NCBI GenBank assembly: GCA_017163975.1
Contig: JAFFSR010000291.1
Location: 4,159,001-4,223,000 of the forward strand
From: Anastatus disparis
Lineage: Eukaryota > Arthropoda > Insecta > Hymenoptera > Eupelmidae
Length of the DNA: 64,000 bases
Reading direction: 5' to 3'
Below, piece by piece: positions 11,849-20,970 of the stretch (positions are counted from its first letter, which is position 1; each line of letters starts with the position of its first letter). The position numbers were made by a program, and so were the translations under genes. The notes beneath the pieces were generated by a model that was not told the DNA's origin, did no database searches, and saw nothing but the letters and a program-made list of their open reading frames with translations.

Positions 11849-12818
11849 TAGTTAGAGATATATATATATATATTCAATAATTTCAAATAAAAATTAAATT
11901 AAAAAATTTCAAATGGAATTTTTAGATTATTATTTATATAAAATATATTAGTTTTCCTCTTGGTGGATGCAGATTTAATTTTTTTAAAAATTAGTTGCTT
12001 CTAAAATATTTCTGCTAGATGGTAGTAGAATATCTATTAGAAGGAAGTCGATATCATTAAGGCAGATTTTCCTCTTGAGTCAAGCGGGATTCTACTATGG
12101 CTTAAAACAAAACGAAAATCTTCTACCACCAAGCGATAGATTCTATTTTTTTCAGTGTAATGACTGTATTGTAAGTTACGTTAGGCAATTGGAAAGAACA
12201 TTGTTCACTAAAATTTAAGAACATATTAAGGATATTGAAAACAAAAAGGAAACCTCAGCAGTTTATTTACATATTTTTAATACACTTTATTCTTTTGACT
12301 TTAAACTAGATGAAGTTAATATTTTGGATTGTGAACAAATTTATTTCAAAAGGTTAATTTCAGAGATGATTTTTATTGTAAAATATAATACTGTAAGTAA
12401 AGTTCAGGATACCCAGAATCTTAATGTCAGAATAAGAAACTTTGTTCACAAATTAATGTCTTAACTTGTTTTTTTTTTATTTATTATTAAATTTTAAATA
12501 AAAGGAAATAATAGTTTTTTTAATGTCTCTTAATTTTTAATCTATGATATTCATTGAAAGATTTTCTATCCTTTTTTTGTTCATAAATGATTATAATAAC
12601 AGTCTTTTATTATTGTATTTTTATTTATCAATTGACTTGCAAATAAAATTGTATTGATTTCACAATTTTTCATTTGTTTTCAACATCTACAATTTTATTA
12701 CGTTTGAATCTCATTTTTGATTCTGCGTAATTTTTGGCACATTGATGTCTTCAGTGCCATTGTAGAGGCACTTTTACTATACATACATTGTGCTCTTTGT
12801 AGTAACGTTTTGAAACTT

Positions 12819-12819
<1 letters not shown>

Positions 12820-12880
<61 letters not shown>
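12820..12880. repeat. (TA)n microsatellite
   Basis: About 58 bp of pure TA repeats inside the right arm of the 8.3-13.05 kb structure; the left arm lacks the expansion. Confidence 0.95.
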
Positions 12881-13049
12881 TAATTTCGAATCGAAACGTT
12901 TACTTTATTTAAATAAATTATAATTGATAGCTATATACCAGTCCTTTTGTATTTTAACCTGTAACATTTTCGCTGTCAGTAAATTTAATTGATACATTTA
13001 TGGAATTTCTCACATTTGGTTGAAATATATGGATTCTATAACATTAGAA

Positions 13050-13400
13050 CCCGTATTTTTTCTTTTCTTTGAATAGGCCCCATAGACGGAAAAATAGGCA
13101 TTTTTTTTAAAAATAATAAAAAGGAGCATTTATAAGATCTTGAATAACCAAACAACTAAGACTTTTACAAAAGAATGTATGAAAAATAAAATAAAGTACA
13201 GATTAAATGCTTTGATTTAAGCTTCGTTACATTAAAAAAGCTATTGTGCTTTAAAAGTTACAGGAGATTAAAATATGGTAGTGAAATAGCGTAAAAAATT
13301 GATATGTTACACGCTAAAAATATTAAGAAATATGTAGTAATTTTCAATCAGGCACAACTTTTAAACCACAGAAGCTTTTTTAGTGTAACAAATCCTATCC
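13050..13400. repeat. One arm of the 426-2313 fold-back family
   Basis: Contains the family words CCGTATTTTTTCTTTTC, AGGCATTTTTTTTAAAAA, AAATGCTTTGATTTAAGC and GCTTTTTTAGTGTAACAAA in the same order as the left arm of the element at 426-2313. No partner arm is adjacent. The short open frame over it is not a gene. Confidence 0.65.
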
Positions 13401-14178
13401 TATACTATGTTAAAGTGAAACCACTTTTTTTCAGTTTCTCCGGTTCTCCGCATTTTTTAAATGTGTCTAATCTTTTGGTAATAAGAGTAGCAATTTTTTA
13501 TTGGGCCCTATATAATTAGTACTCTTTAGTCATAAGATTCTTTTTGGGCCATATTTTTTTGGGTCTTATATTATTTTAGGCCCCATATTTTTATTCAATA
13601 CCCATTTTTTTGGACCTTTTTTTTATCCTTATATTTTCTTGGGCTCTTCATTTGTTTGAACCTTATTTTTTTGGGTCCAATATTTTTTTAGTCTCTATAT
13701 TTTTTTGGGCTTTACATTTTTTGGGCCTTATATTTTCTTGCGCCCTATATTTTTTTGGTCTCTATATTTTCTTGGGCTTTATATTTTTTTGGGCCTTATA
13801 TTTTCTTGGGCCCTATAATTTTTTGGGCCTAATATTTTTTTGGGCCCAATATTTTTTTGAGCCCAATATTTTTTTGGACCTAATATTTATTTGGGCCTAA
13901 TATTTTTTTAACTCTTATATATTCTTGAGCTCTATATTTTTTTGAGCCTAATATTTTTTTGAATCTTATATTTTTTCGGGACCAATATTTTTTCTTTATT
14001 TATATTTTCTTGGCTTCTATAGCTTTTTTAGGTCCTATATTTTATTTAGCTCTATATTTTTTTGGGCCTTATATTTTTTTGGGCCCAATATTTATTTGGG
14101 CATAATAATTTTTTGGGTTCAATATTTTTTTGGGCCCAATATTTTTTTGGGCTTTATATTTTTCTGGGCCTTATATTT
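13401..14178. repeat. Inverted copy of the GGCCC minisatellite and its flank
   Basis: Bases 13412-13520 match the flank at 5113-5240 in reverse complement, and 13520-14178 is a run of TTGGGCCTTATATTTTTT-like units. It abuts Helitron coding sequence at about 14180. Open frames here encode only repeated Phe-Phe-Trp-Ala-Leu and are artefacts. Confidence 0.85.
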
Positions 14179-14179
14179 T

Positions 14180-14459
14180 TCATTGACTCGTAAATTATCT
14201 TTAATAACATTCAATGCAAGATTTTCCCCTATATTTTTTTCGTATTTAGGATGGTATAACTTATCTTTATATTTTTCATATAAATCTCGTGCATTTATAG
14301 GATTATGAAAAATGCAAATAATAGCAAATAATCCACAAAGAGCATAAAGGAATCCTGTTGAAGATAATTCTTCCAAACATCTATCCCATTCTTCATCTTC
14401 ATTAATTAATTGTTTTGCCTTAGCTGCCTCATAAAACGAATTATACATCACATCATCAA
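14180..14459 (-). pseudogene. Helitron RepHel middle segment
   Basis: Reading leftward from 14459: TVDDVMYNSFYEAA, then EDEEWDRCLEEL, a LFAIICIFHNP stretch and a LYEKYKDKLYHP segment. This is the region between the Rep-like domain and the Pif1 helicase in Helitron proteins (typical pattern FxEAA..LLEDDNEW..CLxEA...LFxxIxxxCxPxxPxxLWxxYKD). It runs directly into the GGCCC minisatellite at its 3' side, so the helicase is lost. Its 5' neighbour is the element at 14460-16143, beyond which the frame resumes. Confidence 0.7.
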
Positions 14460-14986
14460 CAGTGGAGAGAAAAATCATGTTATTATTCCATGAAATTTCA
14501 AGTGATTATTATAGGAAATTTCTTCATCGAAATTATCGAAGAAATAAGTGATTTTTTGATGATACCCATGTTTTTAATAGATGATTGGTATCTATCTCAA
14601 AATCAGATACAAAAGGTGTCATTTTTTCTTGATGCTCAACTTAAAATTACGTGGGCTGCCAGGAAAATGAACGTGGCGATGCATCATGTTAAAGTTACTT
14701 GCGACTCACGGGATTTTCACGTGGCACTCAAGTAAATTCAATGGTGGCGTGACCAACCGAGTAGCGCGTGCTTTGCAGGTAGTGGGGAGGGAGAGAGTAA
14801 CCGAAATACAATCTTATTATGATGGTAAAACAGCAATATATATATTTTTAAAAAATTAATGAATATTAAATTATCAATATTACCTTTGAAACTATTAGGA
14901 ATAAATTTTAAACTTAAAATTTAATTATTTTTAACAACTCGGGGCAGATAAGCATGTATCATTTCGCGCCAAACATATCTCAAAGC

Positions 14987-15060
14987 AGGTTTAGCCCAGT
15001 GCGTATCGTTCTCGCTTTTCTTTTTTAGTGCGCGAGTTCCACTCTCGGTCGAGAACACTT
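14987..15060 (+). other. tRNA-like module, left arm
   Basis: GTTTAGCCCAGTGCGTATCG resembles a D-arm/box A and GCGAGTTCCACTCTCG a T-arm/box B, separated by about 40 bp. It is not a functional tRNA: I could not fold an acceptor stem, and its mirror copy in the other arm is diverged. Confidence 0.45.
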
Positions 15061-15579
15061 TTTTATTCTTTTAATATTTTTTATTAATTATTTAATTTAT
15101 ATTTTCTTTTTTCTAATATTGAAATCAAATCAAGTATAATAATTTTTTTAATTAATATTTTTTTAAAATAAATTATTTCTTATACGTAATAATTAAAATA
15201 ATTAATAAACAAATAATAGTGATATTTATTTTATAATACTATAGTTTAATTTACTCATAATGTAATTTATAAAATTGACAAAATAAATAAATTAGTTTAT
15301 AGTATTAATTTATTCATGTTATAGTTTATATTATACATTAATACACACACACACATACATATATATTTATGAAGACAAAATTTAACCGAAGTATTATAAA
15401 TATAATTGTTATTCATTTATTAATATTTTTAATTATTACGTATACAAAATAATTTATTTAAAAAAAATATTAATTAGAAAATTAGCATATTTAATTAGAT
15501 TTTAATATTAGAAAAAAGAAAATATAAATAAAATAATTAATAAAAAATATTAAAATAATGAAAAAAGTGGTCTTGACCG

Positions 15580-15655
15580 AGAGTTGAACTCGCGCATCCA
15601 AAAGGGAAAGCACAAACGTTACACACTAGGCTAAACTTGCTTTGAGATATATCTG
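15580..15655 (-). other. tRNA-like module, right arm
   Basis: On the minus strand: GTTTAGCCTAGTGTGTAACG followed by GCGAGTTCAACTCTCG. It pairs with the module at 14987-15060 as part of the same inverted repeat. Confidence 0.45.
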
Positions 15656-16256
15656 GCGCGAAATGATACATGCTTATCTGCTTCCCAGTTGTTTAAAATA
15701 ATTAAATTTTGAGTTTAAAATTTATTCCTGATAGTTTCAAAGGTAATATTGATAATTTAATATTCATTAATTTTAAAAAAATATATACATTGCTGTTTTA
15801 CCATCATAATAAGATTGTATTTTGGTTACTCTCTCTCTCCCCGCTACCTGCAAAGCACGCGCTATTCGATTAGTCACGCCACCATTGAATTCACTTGAGT
15901 GCCACGTGAAAATCCCGTGAGCGGTAAGTGAATATCACAGGATCGTTAGCTGGTTATATTCACCGGCGCTCTTAGTAATTATAGCTGGTATCCAAGGAAT
16001 AATATCATGGCACCTATAGCATTTCAAGTAAGAATATAGTCACGTAAAATTAACTTGATCTTATAAGAATTTCACGCGAAGAATCATATAATTTTAACGT
16101 GTTAAATTTATCATGTGAAAATTACATCATTTTACTCTCCGTGTACGCAAAGCTTCATAATGTGGCTCCTTTAACATATAATAGTAATAACCTAATGAAA
16201 TAACGTTCTCTATCTTTCGGACTTACTAAGGGGTCGTCCATAAACTACGTAGACCA

Positions 16257-16325
16257 TTCAAGGGGGGGGGGGAGGGGTACAGTAAAATTCTACGCTAAGC
16301 TACGTCTAGGGGAGGGGGGGCTTAG
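16257..16325 (+). repeat. Left subterminal G-tracts of the Zator-like element
   Basis: Runs of ten and seven to eight G with GGAGGGG blocks, separated by CTACGCTAAGCTACGTCTA. Four or more G-runs lie close together, compatible with a G-quadruplex on the plus strand. Confidence 0.8.
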
Positions 16326-16598
16326 AACAAAATCCACGTAGTTTTTTTTTGGAGTTATGCGAAGCTAATTTTTAATTTGAAACAGCGCGAGCTTTTTCGA
16401 ATGAGATTTTAAGACCCTTCTATCCTATCATGTTGATACTCGCTCGTGCTTTCCCCCCTCCTCCCTCTGTTTACTATCGCGCGCTGCAGTATTTTGTTTT
16501 TTCTTTCAACGTGTTGCAGCAAGAAAATTTCGCCAAGTCTGTAAAATATTCGTGTCGTTGTTGAAAATTACTAAAATACTATCGTAAAAGAGTAATAA

Positions 16599-19500
16599 AT
16601 GTCAAAATATCAGATTTTATTTAATCTTTACCGAGACGTATACTCGAGTAAATTTTCGAAACAAAAAGTGCAACAAAATGTAAACGAACTATGGGAAAAT
16701 CTGAAAAAAGAAAAAGACGATTTCCCTGCGAATGCAGACAAAAAAATAACAGAGCTGCGACAAGAAAAAACAAAGAAAAAAGCAGCTTCTATTACTTTTT
16801 TTATTAAGTTGGTAAGTTTTTAACATAAATACTTATTTTTTTCATCTCTACTATCAAAAATTTCTCCTGTCGAAGAAAAAGCGCGCGCGTCTTTTTTCTC
16901 AAATGTTTGTTATAATCTAAGAAAAATTTTTTATCCTTAGAAAGCTTCCGAAAATAATACCAAGGCTCTCAATGATACAACTTGTGGAAGTTGCAGCTTA
17001 GAAACAGCATCGGGACTAGAACCAGAGAGTTCCGAAACATCTTCGCTACATTTGGAAGTATCTTCGTCTGCTCAAGTCGACAACCAGACAAAAAGTAATT
17101 TAAATAATGCAAAATTAATAATTACTATATGTATTGGAAATTATTGATACTTTTTTAAAAAGTATTTTCATTCGCCTTATTCTATTTTACGTTCTATTTT
17201 TCTATTTAAAACTATTTTATTTAATAGCTGACTCCCGCAAAAGAGTGCTGTCCACCGATAATCGGGAAGAAAACAATGATGTGGATAATGCTGCTATCAT
17301 TTCGAAAAGGACTCGTCAATATGCAACTTCTGCTCAGGACGATCTTACCAAAGAATTGAACTTTGTAGAAAAAGAATTAGCTTTAGCAGTGGAACGTCGT
17401 GATAATAGTCTAGTCTGTGACGATGGAATTGAAAAAAAAATTGAAAACTCCGAAAAAACAAATTGTTTATTGAAAAAGAATTAAATAAAAAGAAAAACAA
17501 AGCAGTTTTAGCAAGAAAGTATAGAAGTGAGAGAGAGCAAGTTTTGAAAAAAATTACGAAGGAAAAACCAGAATTGATAAAAAATTTACACGTACGTTAA
17601 TCAACTATCTTTTTCTTTAAAAGCTTTTTAATGGCTTAATTGAATTGATATTTTCAATACGAACCAAACGTAAAATTGCTATTTCTTTTTATTGTTTGTT
17701 TGTTTATGTATACATTCACAAAATTAAAAAATATTTTAAAAAATTATTTAATTTAAAAAATACGAATTTCATTCAATTGTTTATCTAGCAGCTTTTATTT
17801 TCTTTTTTCTTTTTTATAGTTTCGTGGCGAGTCAGGTCGACCTCGACTAGAAGTAGATCAACCCGAGCTGTTGAAAATAATCGCTTATATTGCGATGCAT
17901 GGTGGAGCAGCTGATGATCGACGTCGCTCCGAATTAGTAAGGAGCTGTAAGACCCTGAGCGACTTGAAAGGCGAACTCGAAAAATGTGGCTACACTATCT
18001 CGAGAAGCGCCACGTACTTACGATTGCTTCCTAAAAACTCTCATAGTGAAGAAAGTAAACGGCATGTGAGTGCAGTACCAGTGAAGCTATGTAAAGCTCA
18101 GGCTGATGCGCGGAAGCCTCACAAAGACGGAAAATTTAGCACAGCATCTATAAAGTAACTATTTTTTATTTTAGTTTTTAGTTTGATGTTTCATTTTTAT
18201 TATAATTTTTTCGCATATAAAATGTGATTTTTGTAGCGCACTAGAGCAAGTTATATCCCTTTTGGGTCTCAACCAAGTTGCCGTACTGTCACAGGATGAT
18301 AAAAGTAGAGTCCCAATAGGACTTACTGCTGTCAACAAGCAAAGCTGCATGCTGATGCATTTAGAATTTAAAGTTAAATTACCTGACCATGATTGGGTCT
18401 TAGCTCCTCGTCATAAGCTTATCCCAAGCGTTTTTGCGGGAAACAAAGTTTTAAATGGTAAAATCGGGGATCCAAAGAACGTTACATATTCAGGGCCTAC
18501 CTACGTTGCCATCCGTAGTGCAAAACATAACTCGAGCAATGCGGCATCACACTCTTATGATTTTCAAAAACTTTTGAAAATGGACTCTTTTAATGAGATA
18601 TTTTTCGGTAAAAAAAATTATTTATTTAAATTATATAAAATTTAGCAACCGATATAATGAAAAACTTATTTCTTTTGTACTTTAGATAAAAACGAAGTAA
18701 AACCAGTTCTAGTCATTTTTTCGGATGGTGGACCGGATGAAAATCCGCGTTATAAGAAAGTGATTGCTCATGCAATTGATCACTTTAGAAAAAACAATCT
18801 GGATGCACTTTTTATAATTACTAATGCCCCAGGAAGAAGCGCATACAATCGTGTGGAGCGCCGTATGGCTCCTTTGAGTCGTAAACTAGCTGGTTTGATA
18901 TTAACTCATAATAAATTTGGTGACCATCTTGATCACTCTTCAAAAACAATTGATGAAAGTTTAGAGATCAAAAACTTTGAATACGCTGGTCAAACGCTTG
19001 TGGATATATGGAGTAAAGTGGTGATCGACGGATACCCAGTATTTGCAGAATTTGCTAATCAAGATTGCGTTGCAGAAGAACCAGAAGCGGTATCGTCTGC
19101 ATGGTATAATGTCCATGTGCAGGAGAGTCAATACTTTCTACAGGTAAAAATTAATTACCGAAATTAGCTGTAAATGATTTGTGAGAAACTCGTTCATTTA
19201 TTTAAAAAATATTTCTTTCACCTAAATATTCATGCTTCTAATTAATTTTGTAAATTGTATTTAATGATTTCAGATAGTCAAATGTGACGATATAGAATGC
19301 TGTGGGGAGTGGAGGAGCTCTTTAAAAAGTATTCTCCCAATGAGTAATGGATTTCTTCCACCTCCTTTTCCTGTTCGTAGGTCAAATGATGGTCAGCTAG
19401 TCATTCCATTACCGGAAGAAACTGAAGAAAAAGATAGCTTTCTTGATTTGTTCACCAGACGAGCAATTGGATTCAAACCTGTTACTTTAACGGGTTTACC

Positions 19501-19960
19501 CGTCCCATATGATTTTTATTGTCCCACGGTCTACAAGGATGTAAAAGGTAAATTTGCATTAGAAAGTTAGATTACTCTTATTGGATTGTCATTTAATACT
19601 TCTAGTCATGTATGCATTGTTATATTCTTGACATATTTATGTTTTATATTGATTTTTAGAAAGAACCTGTGACATTTGTGATAGCTATTTTGCTTCGAAA
19701 AAACAACAATATTTGCACTCAAAAGAATTACATGGCAAAAAAAATCTTAAAAAAAAAAAAGAGTACAAAAAGTATTAGCGAAAAGAGATTCGGAAATATT
19801 ATGTGAACTTGAGTCGTTTGAGCCTACTGTTGAGTGGATTGAGGAAGAAGACGTTGAACTAGGTTTTTTTGAAATTCCAGAAGTTCAGAATGAATATAGT
19901 ATTCCCGTCATTAGTGATTTACATGAGTGGTTAACTTCTCCATTCACAAGTTTTGATTAA
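16599..19960 (+). CDS. Zator-like DDE transposase, eight exons, two A-run frameshifts
   Basis: Exons: 16599-16811, 16941-17094, 17228-17591, 17820-18154, 18237-18607, 18686-19143, 19274-19547, 19660-19960; every intron has GT...AG and the phases agree. The coding total is 2470 nt, two short of 824 codons. Two frame breaks lie in A-runs (17453-17458 and 19749-19760), each one base short. The N-terminal part is lysine-rich and probably coiled coil. Exon 4 carries a helix-turn-helix-like region (LLKIIAYIAMHGGA to YTISRSATYLRLL). Candidate catalytic residues are Asp in SQDDKSRVPIG (18295-18300), Asp in VIFSDGGPDENP (18724-18726) and Glu in NRVERRMAPLS (18856-18858). The last exon encodes a C2H2 finger (Cys-x2-Cys-x12-His-x4-His) and an acidic tail. 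The start is the first ATG of the only long upstream frame. Both frame breaks could be homopolymer sequencing errors. Confidence 0.8.
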
Positions 19961-20184
19961 TTAAAAAGTAAAAAACCTCTAGTTTCAAGTGTAATATTGA
20001 AAAAAGTATTATTTGTTATATGCGTAAATATTAATTATAATAAGAATACGTTAATTTATATTACATTATAATAAAAACTTTTATTCATAACTTGTCTATC
20101 TATAAAAATTCGAACTTCTATCTATAAAAATGTGTGCAGTATGAGTAAAATACTTTCATTAAAAAATTTATGAAAAAGCTACGT

Positions 20185-20248
20185 AGATCGGGGGAGGGGG
20201 GTGTTGAAAAAATCTACGGTGGACTACATGGGGGAGGGGGGGGGTCGA
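20185..20248 (+). repeat. Right subterminal G-tracts of the Zator-like element
   Basis: GGGGGAGGGGGG and GGGGGAGGGGGGGGG lie around TCTACGGTGGACTACATG. They are on the same strand as the left tracts although the TIRs themselves are inverted. Confidence 0.8.
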
Positions 20249-20306
20249 AATAATACTAAAACTGGTCTACGTAGTTTATGGACGACCCCTAAGTACATTC
20301 TACTAA

Positions 20307-20967
20307 CTAGGAGTGTCACACCTCCGGATCACGGATTTTGCTCGAGCTTTGGGATAAGTTTTCAGATGGTAAAATATGGGAAATGCTAAAGTTATAGTCA
20401 TAAACCCTCAATTTTTCCCTAGTTACAGGCAATTAAAGAAAATCACTAAAAAAGTTACTAGATTTTTAAACGCATATAGCTCTTTAGCATTGATGGCTAG
20501 AAGCTTGAAACTCTTTTTAAATTAAACCTGAGATTAAATCCTTTTAAAAAAATAGTTATAGCACATAAAAATATTATTTTTTCCCAAAGTTATAGCGTAA
20601 TAAAGATTGTGCCTGAATTTTCTTTTTAAAACATTAATTAATAATAAAAGCTGAAATAAGTACAATCTTTATTACGCTATGACTTTAGGAAAAAATAATA
20701 TTTTTACATGCTATAACTACTTTTTTGAAGGGATCCAATCTCAGCTTTAATTTAAAAAGAGTTTCAAACTTCTAGCTATCGATGCTTAAGAGCTATAGGT
20801 GTTTGAAAATCTAGTGACTTATCTAGTGATTTCCTTTAATTGCCTGTATCTAGGGAAATATTGAGTGTTTGTATTTATAACTTGAGCTTTTTCCATATTT
20901 TGTCATCTGAAAACTTATCCCGAAGTTTGACTAAAATCCGTGATCCGGAGGTGTGACACTTTCCTAG
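20307..20967. mobile_element. Fold-back element, 661 bp, TAA TSD
   Basis: An almost complete palindrome. The left arm starts CTAGGAGTGTCACACCTCCG and the right arm ends with its complement. The centre is near 20640, where the arms share AGTTATAGCGTAATAAAGATT and its complement. TAA flanks both sides (20304-20306, 20968-20970). A half copy lies at 24935-25305, and the first 40 bp resemble the ends of the 426-2313 element. It lies in the Helitron, 17 bp from the Zator-like element. No coding capacity. Confidence 0.8.
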
Positions 20968-20970
20968 TAA

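Larger units (their letters stand above)
9374..12157 (+). mobile_element. CACTA-type (EnSpm-like) DNA transposon, 2784 bp
   Basis: Perfect 21-bp inverted ends start CACTGAAAAAAATAG at 9374 and end at 12157 with the complement. The TSD is TA (9372-9373, 12158-12159), confirmed because removing the element restores the Penelope reading frame. Subterminal regions contain repeated TCTA/TAGA words such as TTCCTCTTG and AGGAAAAATC. It encodes a decayed transposase (9655-11330) and carries a smaller element at 11545-11848. CACTG ends, a 2-bp TSD and the protein type all fit the CACTA/EnSpm superfamily. Confidence 0.8.
9295..12465 (+). pseudogene. Penelope-like element GIY-YIG endonuclease fragment, interrupted
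   Basis: The 3' end of a Penelope-like retroelement ORF is readable on the plus strand in two pieces, 9295-9373 and 12158-12465. Joined, they read YRIICNDCIVSYV, then an RTLFTKI and EHI segment, LDCEQIYFKR and a final FVHKLMS stop. This is the C-S/N-Y-V-G-Q-T...R...EH pattern and C-terminal layout of the Penelope GIY-YIG endonuclease. The expected glycine after YV is arginine and there is an in-frame stop before EHI, so it is dead. The CACTA insertion at 9374-12157 splits a Cys-Asn-Asp stretch, and its TA duplication rejoins the frame exactly. The reverse transcriptase part is not attached; a separate RT fragment lies at 34.8-35.8 kb. Confidence 0.7.
8287..13050. repeat. Large inverted-arm structure around a Penelope fragment
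   Basis: The left arm (8287-9290, without its MITE insert) is matched in reverse complement by the right arm (12600-13050). Shared blocks include the region of TTTCAACCAAATATGAGAAA with its partner at 13000-13030, CAAAAGGACGGGTATATAG with 12935-12955, and the AAAAGTGCCTCTACAAAAG region with 12755-12775. Between the arms are a Penelope GIY-YIG fragment and a CACTA transposon. The right arm also holds a (TA)n run. Penelope-like elements often carry LTR-like repeats in inverted arrangement, which is one explanation; a fold-back host is the other. Confidence 0.7.
14460..16143. mobile_element. Fold-back element with tRNA-like sequence in both arms
   Basis: The ends are related inverted sequences (CAGTGGAGAGAAAAATCATG at 14460; on the other strand CACGGAGAGTAAAATGATG ending about 16143). 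Bases 14704-15921 form a long inverted repeat with arms of several hundred bp, starting CTCACGGGATTTTCACG. Each arm carries a tRNA-like module (about 14987-15060 plus, 15580-15655 minus) with box A-like TTTAGCCCAGTGCG / TTTAGCCTAGTGTG and box B-like GAGTTCCACTCTC / GAGTTCAACTCTC. It interrupts the Helitron between SFAY and TVDD. The exact TSD is unclear. CAC-type ends suggest a CACTA relative. Confidence 0.65.
16230..20289 (+). mobile_element. Zator-like DNA transposon, 4060 bp, apparently complete
   Basis: The first 27 bases, beginning GGGGTCGTCCATAAACTACG, are repeated perfectly in inverted orientation at the right end (20263-20289). TAA flanks both ends (16227-16229, 20290-20292), and removing element plus one TAA rejoins Helitron codons for Met-Tyr-Leu-Val-Ser-Pro. 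Just inside each TIR lie long G-runs with GGAGGGG blocks, on the plus strand at both ends, so they are not part of the inversion. The interior is a single eight-exon transposase gene. A 3-bp TSD and a DDE protein with PGRSAYNRVERR agree with what is described for Zator transposons (relatives of the ISAzo13/Rhodopirellula transposases); that placement is from memory and should be tested. Confidence 0.85.

Noticed and set aside
13610..13900. Hydrophobic ORF resembling a membrane protein (and its counterpart near 4768-5106)
   Set aside because: Repeating Phe-Phe-Trp-Ala-Leu pattern arises from the GGCCC-A(n) minisatellite.
16257..16325. Telomere-like G-rich repeat
   Set aside because: Irregular G-runs inside transposon ends, not tandem telomeric units.
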